DNA from: Clostridiales bacterium UBA1389
GTDB lineage: Bacteria; Bacillota; Clostridia; Oscillospirales; CAG-382
DNA length: 14,332 nucleotides
NCBI GenBank assembly: GCA_002305335.1
Contig: DBQR01000007.1
Span: 30,865 to 45,196, forward strand
Direction: 5' to 3'
The translations under genes were made by a program, and so were the position numbers. The notes below the pieces were generated by a model. It was not told where the DNA came from. It saw nothing but the letters and a program-made list of their open reading frames with translations, and searched no databases. Below, one piece after another: positions 1-6,825 of the stretch. The stretch's first letter is position 1. Each line of letters opens with the position of its first letter.

Positions 1-612
1 AATACCGAAAAGACCGCACAATTCTTCATCCCACTTAAGGGTATGGATGTTAAACAGCATGGTGCGGGAGGCGTTGGTGACGTCGGTGGCATGTACCCTT
101 TTCCCGGTAAGGTTGTAGATAAGCCAGCTGTCTATTGTACCGCACAAAAGCTTGCCGCTTTCAGCTTCGGAAAACCCGCCGGGTATATGGTCAAGAATCC
201 ACCTGATTTTGCTTGCCGAAAAATAGGCGTCTATGTTAAGGCCGGTTTTCTGGTTTATGATATCGGAATAGCCCTTGGCTTTCAGTTCTTCGCAGAAATC
301 GCTTGTCCTACGGCACTGCCAGACAATGGCGTTGTAAACGGGGGCCCCGGTTTTTTTGTCCCATACCACCACAGTTTCCCGCTGGTTGGTAATGCCAATA
401 CAGCTTATTTCGATACCGGCCTTTACCGCCTCCCTTATTGTTTCAAGCTGGGACTCCAGTATCTCTGTGGGGTTGTGCTCCACCCAGCCGGGTTTGGGGT
501 AATACTGATTGAATTCCCGCCTGCTTTGGGAAATAATTTCCCCCTCGCCTGAAAACACGATAACCCTTGAGCTGGTGGTTCCCTGGTCAAGGGCAAGAAT
601 GTACTTAGCCAT
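1..612 (-). CDS. glpK: Glycerol kinase, N-terminal part (gene runs off the left edge)
   Basis: ATP-dependent glycerol kinase of the FGGY carbohydrate kinase family, which makes glycerol-3-phosphate in the cytoplasm. The first 204 codons are present and open to the window edge. The protein begins [20 protein letters not shown], the phosphate-binding DQGTT signature at the N-terminus. Further in are the family stretches [31 protein letters not shown] and [13 protein letters not shown], all typical of the FGGY_N domain and specific for GlpK rather than xylulokinase. The ATG at 612 follows an AGGAAAGG ribosome binding site. The gene is divergent from the hydrolase at 686. No convincing promoter for it was seen in the 73-bp gap. 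The C-terminal half lies outside the window, so intactness cannot be judged. Confidence 0.96.
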   Translation of the reverse strand, partial: MAKYILALDQGTTSSRVIVFSGEGEIISQSRREFNQYYPKPGWVEHNPTEILESQLETIREAVKAGIEISCIGITNQRETVVVWDKKTGAPVYNAIVWQCRRTSDFCEELKAKGYSDIINQKTGLNIDAYFSASKIRWILDHIPGGFSEAESGKLLCGTIDSWLIYNLTGKRVHATDVTNASRTMLFNIHTLKWDEELCGLFGI

Positions 613-641
613 ATTTCCTTTCCTTTCGAAACGGTTTATTA

Positions 642-670
642 TTGACCAAAGTTAAAAAGCCGGGTATAAT
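642..670 (+). promoter_or_regulatory. Sigma-A-type promoter for the alpha/beta hydrolase
   Basis: TTGACC (642-647) and TATAAT (665-670) are separated by exactly 17 bp. The expected start of transcription is near 677, only about 9 nt before the ATG at 686. The mRNA would therefore begin inside the GGGGTGA ribosome binding site and be nearly leaderless. Confidence 0.7.
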
Positions 671-685
671 AAAAGGGGTGATTAT

Positions 686-1603
686 ATGAAGGTAACGGAA
701 TTTGACTACAAATCCGCCGACAATATCCATGATATTTCCGCTTATGCCTGTATCCCCGACGGGGAGGTTAAGGCGGTTTTGCAAGTAATCCACGGGGTTG
801 CCGAGCATTTCTGGCGTTACGGCGAACTTTGCGAATTTTTAACCCGAAGAGGGATTCTTGTTTTCGGCAACGACCATCTCGGCCACGGCAAAACCGGTGA
901 AAAAGGAAAATTCGGCTTTTTTGCCGAAACTAACGGCTGGGAATATGTCTGCCGGGACACCGTCAAACTTTCGGAAACAGTAAAAGCCAAATACCCCGGT
1001 AAAAAGCTTATTGCTTTCGGCCATTCCATGGGGAGCTTTATTTTACGCACCCTGTTTATGCAAAACCGGCTTGACACCGAAGGTTATATCCTTTCGGGCA
1101 CCGGACACACTCCGGGAATTGTAATAAAGGGCGGGCGGTTTATCTCCCGCCGGATATATAAAAAATTGGATAGCAAATACGATTCCAGCGATACCGTAAC
1201 CCGCCTTGCCTTCGGTTCCTACAGCAAAGCCTTTAAAAATCCCAGAACCGGATTCGACTGGATTTCCGGCGACGAAAGGGAGGTTGACAGGTATATAAAT
1301 GACAGATACTGCGGCTTTCCCCTTTCGGTATCATTGTTTTTGGATATGCTTGACGGCCTTGACATCATACGCAAAAGGAAAAACTACAATTCCTCCCACA
1401 TCGGCAAAAAGGTGCTTTTAATTTCGGGAAAATCCGACCCGGTGGGGAATATGGGAAAAGGGGTTAAAAAGGTGTATAAAGCGATGAATAAAGCGGGTAT
1501 TGACACCGAAATGAAGCTTTACGAAGGCCGCCACGAATTACTGCATGAGAATGTCAGAAACAAGGTTATGGAGGATATATACGGCTTTATTTTAAACAGT
1601 TGA
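686..1603 (+). CDS. Alpha/beta hydrolase, monoacylglycerol lipase / lysophospholipase type (Hydrolase_4)
   Basis: A 305-residue serine hydrolase of the Hydrolase_4 (serine aminopeptidase S33-like) group, which usually acts on monoacylglycerols or lysophospholipids. The oxyanion-region motif HGVAEH is at 36-41 and GNDHLGHGKT at 61-70. The nucleophile elbow GHSMGS is at 112-117 with Ser114. The likely acid is Asp251 in SGKSDPVG and the catalytic His is His283 in EGRHELLHE, so the triad looks complete. There is no signal peptide, which suggests a cytosolic enzyme. The start is supported by a GGGGTGA site and by the lack of another in-frame ATG before codon 115. It sits divergent to glpK, which would fit release and use of glycerol, but the pairing is only an inference from position. 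Its last 12 bp overlap the convergent kinase gene. The exact substrate cannot be read from the sequence. Confidence 0.9.
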   Translation: MKVTEFDYKSADNIHDISAYACIPDGEVKAVLQVIHGVAEHFWRYGELCEFLTRRGILVFGNDHLGHGKTGEKGKFGFFAETNGWEYVCRDTVKLSETVKAKYPGKKLIAFGHSMGSFILRTLFMQNRLDTEGYILSGTGHTPGIVIKGGRFISRRIYKKLDSKYDSSDTVTRLAFGSYSKAFKNPRTGFDWISGDEREVDRYINDRYCGFPLSVSLFLDMLDGLDIIRKRKNYNSSHIGKKVLLISGKSDPVGNMGKGVKKVYKAMNKAGIDTEMKLYEGRHELLHENVRNKVMEDIYGFILNS

Positions 1604-3142
1604 ATTACCGGTCTGGTTGTATATTTCGAAAGACACCGTCGCCTTGAACAAATCCCCGTCAATGCCAATGTCAAGTGAGGCATTCTGAATTTCCGCCAGA
1701 CTCAGTGCAATGGACAGCCCTAAACCGCTGCCTTCGGTGGAACGGGAGGAATCCCCCCTAACAAACCGTTCGGTAAGCTCGTCTGGAGAAATATTAAGCA
1801 CCGACTTGGAAATATTCTTAAACACTGCGAAAACCTTGGTTTCTTCGGTTTTTACATCAATATAAACCCTTGTCCCCGGCAGGGAGTATTTGAAGATATT
1901 TTCGAGCAGGTTGTCGAAAATCCGCCACACCAGCCTCCCGTCGGCATACACCGTAACCGGTTCTTCGGGGAGGGAAGTATGTACCGTAAGATGAACCTGA
2001 TATAATCTGTCGGAATATTCCGCCACCGCCTGATTCAAAAGTTCGCACAGATTGGTGGGAGCAAGATTTACCGTTATATTCCCCGTCAAAGCCTTTGACG
2101 CCTCCACCAGATCGGTTATAAGCTTTTTCAGCTTTGCCGCCTGGCGTTCTAAAACCAATATATACTCCTCCCTCTGGGAGGGGGTTATATCCTCCCTTTT
2201 AAGCAGGTCAATGTAATTTATAATTGACGTAAGGGGGGTTTTTATATCATGGGAAACATTTGTAATAAGTTCGGTTCTCAGCCTTTCGCTTTTGGTTTTT
2301 TCCTCCACCGCCTTGGAAATACCCTCGCTTATGCAGTTTAGGGAATTGCCTAACTTTTTGAATTCGGTGTACATCCCGGCGGTGTTTACCTTATAGTTCA
2401 AATCTCCGTCGGCAATTTTCTTTGCCCCGTTTTTCAGCGTGTCGGCGAAGATGACGCAGGACCCCGCCATCGCAAGGAGGATAAAGGTGGCAAGAATCCA
2501 GACAGCCACCAGTAGGTCGTAGTCGTAATGGAAGGTAATAAAGGTAAGGGCGAAATAGATAAATAAGGTGAAAAGCACCTTCCAGATAAGGGTAAAGTTG
2601 GTGTAGGCATCGTGAAACAGCCGGCATACCCGGTAAAACAGGGTGTTTTCAAACAGGGTGTCGGTCTTATAGCGGATAGCGATGGTTATACAAAATTCGG
2701 CGAAAAGCAAAGACATAATTAAAAGAAAAGGGCAGACCACAAAAAGATTCCAGTAGGCGAACCGGTCAAGCACAGCAAGGCAGAGCCTGTATCCGCCGTA
2801 GATAAGACTGCCGATTATAAGGGCGTTTATCTCAATGGGGGGTCTGTCGATTTTACGGAGGGAGGGCTGATCGGAGCCGTTTTTATATCCTGCGCCGATA
2901 AGAAGAAAAACCAGAAGCACAATGCTTGCCGCAAAGGTGGAAACCGCAATAATGCCGAAGGCATACCGCATAAGAAAGGCAAAGCGGTCAAAGCCGGTGG
3001 TGGCTTCGAACACCGTATCGTAAAGGTTATGCTTTATGGCATAGATAAATCCCGCGCTTGACGCCACCGTCACCGAAAGGGAAACACAAAAAAGACATAA
3101 TGCGGCGTATCTCAGCGCTTTTATTTTAGCAAGGCCTTTCAA
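1592..3142 (-). CDS. Membrane sensor histidine kinase, VanS-like
   Basis: A 516-residue sensor kinase that should phosphorylate the response regulator encoded just upstream. Roughly six hydrophobic segments fill the first 233 residues (about 12-32, 60-84, 105-127, 132-155, 186-205 and 211-233), with no large extracellular sensor domain. A HAMP-like linker follows at about 234-280. The HisKA dimerisation helix carries NVSHDIKTPLTS with phospho-acceptor His298. The ATPase domain has an N box around Asn411-Asn415, an F box ERFVRGDSSR at 458-467 and a G2 box GSGLGLS at 471-477. The usual DxGxG G1 motif is replaced by FKNIS near 441-445, a variant I recall from other clostridial kinases. Its ATG overlaps the regulator stop by 4 bp (ATGA), indicating translational coupling. 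The signal sensed is unknown. Confidence 0.93.
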   Translation of the reverse strand: MKGLAKIKALRYAALCLFCVSLSVTVASSAGFIYAIKHNLYDTVFEATTGFDRFAFLMRYAFGIIAVSTFAASIVLLVFLLIGAGYKNGSDQPSLRKIDRPPIEINALIIGSLIYGGYRLCLAVLDRFAYWNLFVVCPFLLIMSLLFAEFCITIAIRYKTDTLFENTLFYRVCRLFHDAYTNFTLIWKVLFTLFIYFALTFITFHYDYDLLVAVWILATFILLAMAGSCVIFADTLKNGAKKIADGDLNYKVNTAGMYTEFKKLGNSLNCISEGISKAVEEKTKSERLRTELITNVSHDIKTPLTSIINYIDLLKREDITPSQREEYILVLERQAAKLKKLITDLVEASKALTGNITVNLAPTNLCELLNQAVAEYSDRLYQVHLTVHTSLPEEPVTVYADGRLVWRIFDNLLENIFKYSLPGTRVYIDVKTEETKVFAVFKNISKSVLNISPDELTERFVRGDSSRSTEGSGLGLSIALSLAEIQNASLDIGIDGDLFKATVSFEIYNQTGNSTV

Positions 3143-3837
3143 GCTTTACCCCCTCCCTCTATTTTATAGCCCTGACCCCACACCACCTTAAGGTATCTCG
3201 GCTCTGCGGGGTTGATTTCAACTTTTTCCCTTATATGCCTTATATGCACCGCAATGGTGTTTTCAGCGCCTATGGGCTTGTCGTTCCATACTTCCGAATA
3301 TATTTTTGACGAAGAAAACACAACCCCGGGATTTTTCATAAGCAGTTTGAGAATATCGAATTCCGTCGGGGTGAGGGTTACCGGTTCCCCGTCAACGGTT
3401 ACGGTTTTGGAAAAGTCGTTTAAGACTATCCCCCCTGTGGTTATAACCCCGGAAGAAGGCTTTGCCCCCCCAAGGCTCATATAACGCCGTAGCTGGGCCT
3501 TTACCCTTGCCGTCAGCTCCACGGGGTTGAAGGGCTTTGTCACATAGTCATCGGCTCCGGCGTTAAGCCCCGACACCTTGTCGCCGTCTTCCCCCTTGGC
3601 GGTAAGGAAAATAACGGGTATGTTGTGGCTTTTCCGTATTTCGGCAAGGGCGTTTATCCCGTCCATCCCCGGCATCATAATATCCATAAGCACAAGATGG
3701 AGGTCCCTTTTACTCAAGATGTCCAGAGCCTCTTTGCCGTCGGCGCAGCCTATAACCTCATACCCTTCGGCTGAAAGGTAGATCTTCACGGCGGACACTA
3801 TATCCCTATCGTCGTCGCAGACAAGAATTCTGTGCAT
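3139..3837 (-). CDS. OmpR/PhoB-family response regulator, VanR-like
   Basis: A 232-residue DNA-binding response regulator. The receiver domain (about 1-115) has the acidic pocket DDD at 8-10, phospho-acceptor Asp52 in LMDIMMPGMDG, switch Thr79 in FLTAK and Lys101 in TKPF. A winged-helix DNA-binding domain occupies about 128-229, including LTPTEFDILKLLMKNPG and VHIRHIREKVE, as in PhoB and VanR. The ATG at 3837 follows a GAGGGAAG ribosome binding site. It is the first gene of a two-gene operon with the histidine kinase and is read from a consensus promoter at 3916-3944. No van resistance genes are nearby, so the resemblance to VanR is one of family and not evidence of glycopeptide resistance. 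Confidence 0.95.
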   Translation of the reverse strand: MHRILVCDDDRDIVSAVKIYLSAEGYEVIGCADGKEALDILSKRDLHLVLMDIMMPGMDGINALAEIRKSHNIPVIFLTAKGEDGDKVSGLNAGADDYVTKPFNPVELTARVKAQLRRYMSLGGAKPSSGVITTGGIVLNDFSKTVTVDGEPVTLTPTEFDILKLLMKNPGVVFSSSKIYSEVWNDKPIGAENTIAVHIRHIREKVEINPAEPRYLKVVWGQGYKIEGGGKA

Positions 3838-3915
3838 CGATTATCTTCCCTCTTAATATTTTATTTAGGTTTTTCGGAATTAAAAACAAAACGCCAAAGG
3901 TTTTACAACAAATTC

Positions 3916-3944
3916 ATTATATACCATAAAAAAGGCTAAATCAA
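3916..3944 (-). promoter_or_regulatory. Sigma-A-type promoter for the two-component operon
   Basis: Read on the minus strand, TTGATT (3944-3939) and TATAAT (3921-3916) have a 17-bp spacer. Transcription would start near 3909 and give a leader of about 70 nt before the regulator ATG. It lies back to back with the plus-strand promoter at 3955. Confidence 0.72.
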
Positions 3945-3954
3945 CTCTTTTTTA

Positions 3955-3983
3955 TTGACTGAATAAGGGGCAGATGCTATAAT
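3955..3983 (+). promoter_or_regulatory. Sigma-A-type promoter for the small membrane protein
   Basis: TTGACT (3955-3960) and TATAAT (3978-3983) have a 17-bp spacer. The leader to the ATG at 4014 would be about 24 nt and contains the AAGGGAG ribosome binding site. Its -35 box is only 10 bp from the -35 box of the divergent two-component promoter. Confidence 0.75.
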
Positions 3984-4013
3984 ATCACATTACAATGCTT
4001 AAGGGAGCACGGT

Positions 4014-4541
4014 ATGAAAAAGGATATTAAGCTTTACGATATGTTTTTCCCCTTTGTCTTTCTTCTGGAAAAGCCCTTGATTTGGCTTATTGTTTTCCCG
4101 GTAAATCTGGCAATCAATTTTATGGTGGTTGCCATAACGATGAAATTCCTTAAAACAGCCGAAATTTTAAAAGCCGTTAAAAAAATCCTTTTAAAGGTGA
4201 CCCTTTTCGGAATTGCGGCGGATATAATCGGGTCGGGCATTCTGGTTACGGTAAAATATTTATGCGAAAGCAACGCCGGCGAATCCGAAAGCCGGCTTGT
4301 AAAAAATATTGCCGAACATATTCTTTCAAACCCCTTTGCCAACGTTTTTGCCTTTTTGACAGTGCTTATCGTCATTGGGGTTTCGGGGGTTCTGATTTAT
4401 TATTGGGATTACAATTTCGCTTTTAAAGGACTGGATATAGAAACAAAAAAGCGTAAAAAGCTTGCGCTTGTCATTGCGATAATTACCTCGCCTTATATGC
4501 TTTTTATACCCTCCTTCTGGTTTTATACTGTGCTTTCATGA
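4014..4541 (+). CDS. Small integral membrane protein with four predicted helices, family not recognised
   Basis: A 175-residue protein I cannot assign to a named family. Hydrophobic segments lie at about 17-42, 60-82, 108-130 and 148-172, suggesting four transmembrane helices. A charged loop (about 83-100, CESNAGESESRLVKN) separates helices two and three, and a basic loop KKRKK lies just before the fourth helix and is probably cytosolic. There is no signal peptide cleavage site and no obvious catalytic motif. It has a good AAGGGAG ribosome binding site and its own consensus promoter, and the gene ends before a hairpin terminator, so it is a monocistronic unit and a real gene. Divergent transcription from the VanSR-like operon makes it a candidate target of, or accessory to, that system. 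That link is inference only. Confidence 0.82.
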   Translation: MKKDIKLYDMFFPFVFLLEKPLIWLIVFPVNLAINFMVVAITMKFLKTAEILKAVKKILLKVTLFGIAADIIGSGILVTVKYLCESNAGESESRLVKNIAEHILSNPFANVFAFLTVLIVIGVSGVLIYYWDYNFAFKGLDIETKKRKKLALVIAIITSPYMLFIPSFWFYTVLS

Positions 4542-4560
4542 TATCAAGTCAGGTACAATA

Positions 4561-4588
4561 AAACCTCCCTTGTGAAAAAGGGAGGCTT
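4561..4588 (-). terminator. Hairpin terminator shared by convergent genes
   Basis: An 8-bp perfect stem, CCTCCCTT (4564-4571) with AAGGGAGG (4578-4585), sits between the convergent genes. On the minus strand it is followed by TTTTATT, a good U-tract for the lipoprotein gene. On the plus strand the U-tract is weak (CTTATGTT), so termination of the membrane-protein transcript may be less efficient. Confidence 0.72.
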
Positions 4589-4629
4589 ATGTTATACATT
4601 CTTAAAAAGCTGCGTAAAACCCGGCATTT

Positions 4630-5589
4630 TTATTGGGAAATCTCTTCTACAAAGAGGACTTTCTTTTCCATAAGGGGATTTCCGTGTAACGTTGCGGCGA
4701 CGCAAAGGAGAGCGCAGGCGTTTGCTTCGTCATATGCCGTCTTGTCGGTGTAATATTCCTTAAAGCCCTTGAAGTTTTCGTCTTCCTTGACGGCAAAGGT
4801 ATTCAGCCCCTCAAGCAGGCATTTGGCATTATCCCCCTCGGCGGTCATCCCGGCGGAAAGCAGGGAAGTCAGACACAAGGCGGTGGCAGTTGCCGAAGCT
4901 TTGCCGTAATGGTCCTTAACCGTATAGTCGGTTTCCTCGTCTATCCGGTAAAACAGGTACTCCATTGTGGAATCGTTGATGGAATCGTTGTATTTTGCCG
5001 ACCAAACGGCAGGGCGTATGGTCTGGTAAGCCATAAGGGCATATGCCGAGGCTTCGGGGCTTACTTTCTGATTTTCGCCGCTTTTTTTGGGGTAATCGTA
5101 AAATCCCCCCGCTGAATCCTGCCTTAACAGCAGATTGTCGGCAACGCCGAAGTAATCAAATTCCCTGTCGTAAAGCACAAGGGCAATCACCGCCCCGGAA
5201 AGCTCGGTGGTGGGAATCTCCTCCGGATCCGCAACATATTCCTCAAGATAACCTAAATACCTTTCGGTATCATAGTCAGACACATCCATGCCGGCCTTTT
5301 TCAGGAAATAAACCGAAAGAAGGAAATTATTATAGGATTTCAGCCCCTCCTGGGGGGTCCTTACAAGCTCGGACCAGTCGCATCGGGAAAAATCAAAGCC
5401 GAAAGCGTACAGAGCCGCCGCCTCTTTATAGTCGGCAAGCCGCCTTCCGGTATAATATTCCTCAAGGTTCCGGCGGATTTCTCCTGCCAGTTCGGCGGGG
5501 GTTTTTTGTATTGTTTCCTTACCGCCGCAGGCGGACAGGGTAAACAGTATCAAAACCGCAAGTATAACGCCGACAATTCGTTTTGCCAT
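4630..5589 (-). CDS. Predicted lipoprotein with prenyltransferase/squalene-cyclase-like (alpha/alpha toroid) repeats
   Basis: A 319-residue exported protein. The start at 5589 is chosen because GAGGTGA precedes it by 4 nt; a longer frame from 5616 has no such site and would overlap a hairpin. The N-terminus MAKRIVGVIL leads into a hydrophobic run and the lipobox LSAC, so Cys21 should be lipidated and the protein anchored on the outer face of the membrane. The mature part is helical, with repeats such as LLRQDSAGGFYDYP (about 155-168) and PEASAYALMAYQ (about 178-189). These resemble the QxxxGGF...A.AL pattern of prenyltransferase and terpene-cyclase-like toroids found in Gram-positive surface proteins. 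No catalytic DxDD motif is seen, so a binding role is more likely than cyclisation. The family assignment is tentative. It follows rplL on the same strand after 72 nt. Confidence 0.78.
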   Translation of the reverse strand: MAKRIVGVILAVLILFTLSACGGKETIQKTPAELAGEIRRNLEEYYTGRRLADYKEAAALYAFGFDFSRCDWSELVRTPQEGLKSYNNFLLSVYFLKKAGMDVSDYDTERYLGYLEEYVADPEEIPTTELSGAVIALVLYDREFDYFGVADNLLLRQDSAGGFYDYPKKSGENQKVSPEASAYALMAYQTIRPAVWSAKYNDSINDSTMEYLFYRIDEETDYTVKDHYGKASATATALCLTSLLSAGMTAEGDNAKCLLEGLNTFAVKEDENFKGFKEYYTDKTAYDEANACALLCVAATLHGNPLMEKKVLFVEEISQ

Positions 5590-5611
5590 CGGTTCACCTC
5601 GATAAGGAACA

Positions 5612-5641
5612 GGCATAATACGGTTTTCGCCGCATTATGCC
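5612..5641 (-). other. Strong hairpin between rplL and the lipoprotein gene
   Basis: A 12-bp stem (5612-5623 with 5630-5641, one G-T wobble in the RNA) encloses a 6-nt loop, beginning 20 nt after the rplL stop. It is followed by TGTTCCTT rather than a clean U-run, and the lipoprotein ribosome binding site comes about 15 nt later. It could be a leaky terminator, an mRNA processing site or a stability element. Confidence 0.65.
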
Positions 5642-5661
5642 CAATGTTTATTCCTGTTAAA

Positions 5662-6042
5662 TTACTTAACTGTAACCTGACCGCCGACTTCTTCGAGCTG
5701 CTTTTTGATGGATTCGGCTTCTTCCTTGGAAACGCCGGTTTTAACGGCCTTGGGTGCGGCGGTAACCAGGTCCTTGGCTTCGCCGAGGGAAAGGCCGGTA
5801 ATGTCCTTGACAACCTTAATGACCTTAAGCTTTGCGGCTGCGTCGAATCCGGTGAGTTCAACATCGAATTCGGTCTTTTCTTCAACCACGGGAGCGGCTG
5901 CCGCAGCGGGACCGGCTGCTACTGCTACGGGAGCAGCGGATACGCCGAATTCCTCTTCAAGAGCTTTAACCAGTTCGGCCACCTCAAGGATGGTCATGGA
6001 TTTTACTGTGTCGATTATTTGTGTAATTTTTTCGTTTGCCAT
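5662..6042 (-). CDS. rplL: 50S ribosomal protein L7/L12
   Basis: A 126-residue L7/L12 stalk protein that dimerises on L10 and recruits translation GTPases to the ribosome. The N-terminal dimerisation domain (about 1-33, [17 protein letters not shown]) is followed by an Ala/Pro/Val-rich hinge (about 34-55). The globular C-terminal domain carries the conserved [20 protein letters not shown] and ends QVTVK. The ATG has a GGAGG site 7 nt upstream. It lies 30 bp after rplJ as the second gene of the rplJ-rplL unit. rpoB, which normally follows in Bacillota, is absent here. Confidence 0.99.
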   Translation of the reverse strand: MANEKITQIIDTVKSMTILEVAELVKALEEEFGVSAAPVAVAAGPAAAAAPVVEEKTEFDVELTGFDAAAKLKVIKVVKDITGLSLGEAKDLVTAAPKAVKTGVSKEEAESIKKQLEEVGGQVTVK

Positions 6043-6072
6043 TGTAATTCCTCCGTTTTTTGTTATTGCCGT

Positions 6073-6603
6073 TTATTCGGCTGCGGCGGCTGCCCCGGCC
6101 TGGGCGCCTTCGCCGTTTTTGTCAACTATTGCCTGAAGCACATAGGCAAGATTGTAAAGGGAAGACTGTAACGAACCCATAAGCCTTGCGATAAGGGTTT
6201 CAAAGCCGGGTATTTCAGCCAGTTCCTTTACTCCCGCGGGAGTAATGACTTCCCCTTCAACGAAACCCGCCTTGATGACGTAATTGTCATGCTTTGAGGC
6301 GTATTCGTTGATGATTTTTGCCGCCACCACCGGGTCCTTTTCCGAAATGGCAAGGGCGGTCATGCCTGTTAAGACTTCCTTGAGTTTACCGTATCCGATT
6401 TCGTCGCAGGCTCTTGCGGTGAGGGTGTTTTTAACCACCGAATATTCCACTCCGGCTTTTCTCAGCTCGGCGCGGAGTTTGGTGTCGTCCTCCACATTAA
6501 TGCCCTTGTAATCCACGATTACACCGGCCACCGCGTTTTTCATTTTTTCTGCGAGTTCGGAAACTATCTTTTGCTTTTGTTCAAGAACTTGGGCGTTTGC
6601 CAA
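6073..6603 (-). CDS. rplJ: 50S ribosomal protein L10 (TTG start)
   Basis: A 176-residue L10 protein, the stalk base that binds 23S rRNA and carries L7/L12 dimers on its C-terminal helix. The start MANAQVLEQKQKIVSELAEK and the segments VIVDYKGINVEDDTKLRAELRKAGVEYSVVKNTL and GFVEGEVITPAGVKELAEIP are diagnostic of the family (quoted here as family landmarks; positions about 1-20, 28-61 and 118-137). The only start fitting the family N-terminus is TTG at 6603, placed 7 nt after GGAGGTG; there is no nearby in-frame ATG. Expression is probably controlled by the L10 leader and attenuator directly upstream. Confidence 0.97.
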   Translation of the reverse strand: MANAQVLEQKQKIVSELAEKMKNAVAGVIVDYKGINVEDDTKLRAELRKAGVEYSVVKNTLTARACDEIGYGKLKEVLTGMTALAISEKDPVVAAKIINEYASKHDNYVIKAGFVEGEVITPAGVKELAEIPGFETLIARLMGSLQSSLYNLAYVLQAIVDKNGEGAQAGAAAAAE

Positions 6604-6642
6604 ATAGTTTCACCTCCGGGTTGAATTTTCGCATTCAGCAAT

Positions 6643-6671
6643 AAAAAAGCTCCCGCTTCCGACGCGAGAGC
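6643..6671 (-). terminator. Attenuator terminator at the end of the L10 leader
   Basis: On the minus strand GCTCTCGC (6671-6664) pairs with GCGGGAGC (6656-6649) around a 7-nt loop and is followed by six Ts (6648-6643). The intrinsic terminator lies 40 nt before the rplJ start and after the leader, the arrangement expected for autoregulation by premature termination. Confidence 0.85.
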
Positions 6672-6774
6672 ATAATAAGACTTATATAAATCCTAAAATC
6701 GTTCTCGGCCGGCGGCATACGCCTTTCAACACATAAAGTGTACCAAACTGTCTGCGAACCGTATTTTTTTACGC
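6672..6774 (-). ncRNA. Ribosomal protein L10 leader RNA
   Basis: This is the 5' leader of the rplJ-rplL mRNA between a consensus promoter and an intrinsic terminator. It has the hallmarks I associate with the Bacillota L10 leader: a GCAGACAG segment near 6742-6735 and a GGCCGAGAA segment near 6710 in a structured context. In this family the L10(L12)4 complex binds the leader and favours the downstream terminator. The assignment rests on position and motif recall; a covariance-model search was not possible. Confidence 0.78.
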
Positions 6775-6780
6775 TTGGCT

Positions 6781-6809
6781 ATTGTAGCACTATAAAATGC
6801 AAATGTCAA
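6781..6809 (-). promoter_or_regulatory. Sigma-A-type promoter for rplJ-rplL
   Basis: On the minus strand TTGACA (6809-6804) and TACAAT (6786-6781) have a 17-bp spacer. It begins only 16 nt after the rplA stop with no terminator between, so rplJL may also receive read-through from the upstream unit. Confidence 0.82.
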
Positions 6810-6825
6810 TACCCAATTTTTAAAA

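Noticed and set aside
43..552. Plus-strand open frame of 169 codons at the left edge
   Set aside because: It is the antisense shadow of glycerol kinase, whose minus-strand frame has clear family motifs, a start and a ribosome binding site.
3139..3837. Possible glycopeptide-resistance (van) regulation
   Set aside because: The regulator and kinase are only VanRS-like in family; no vanH, vanA/B, vanX or related genes are in the window.
5043..5543. Plus-strand 166-codon frame over the lipoprotein gene
   Set aside because: Proline/arginine-rich shadow without a start signal; the minus strand has a lipobox and ribosome binding site.
5705..6136. Plus-strand alanine/serine-rich frame over rplL and rplJ
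   Set aside because: Shadow of two ribosomal protein genes with unmistakable products on the other strand.
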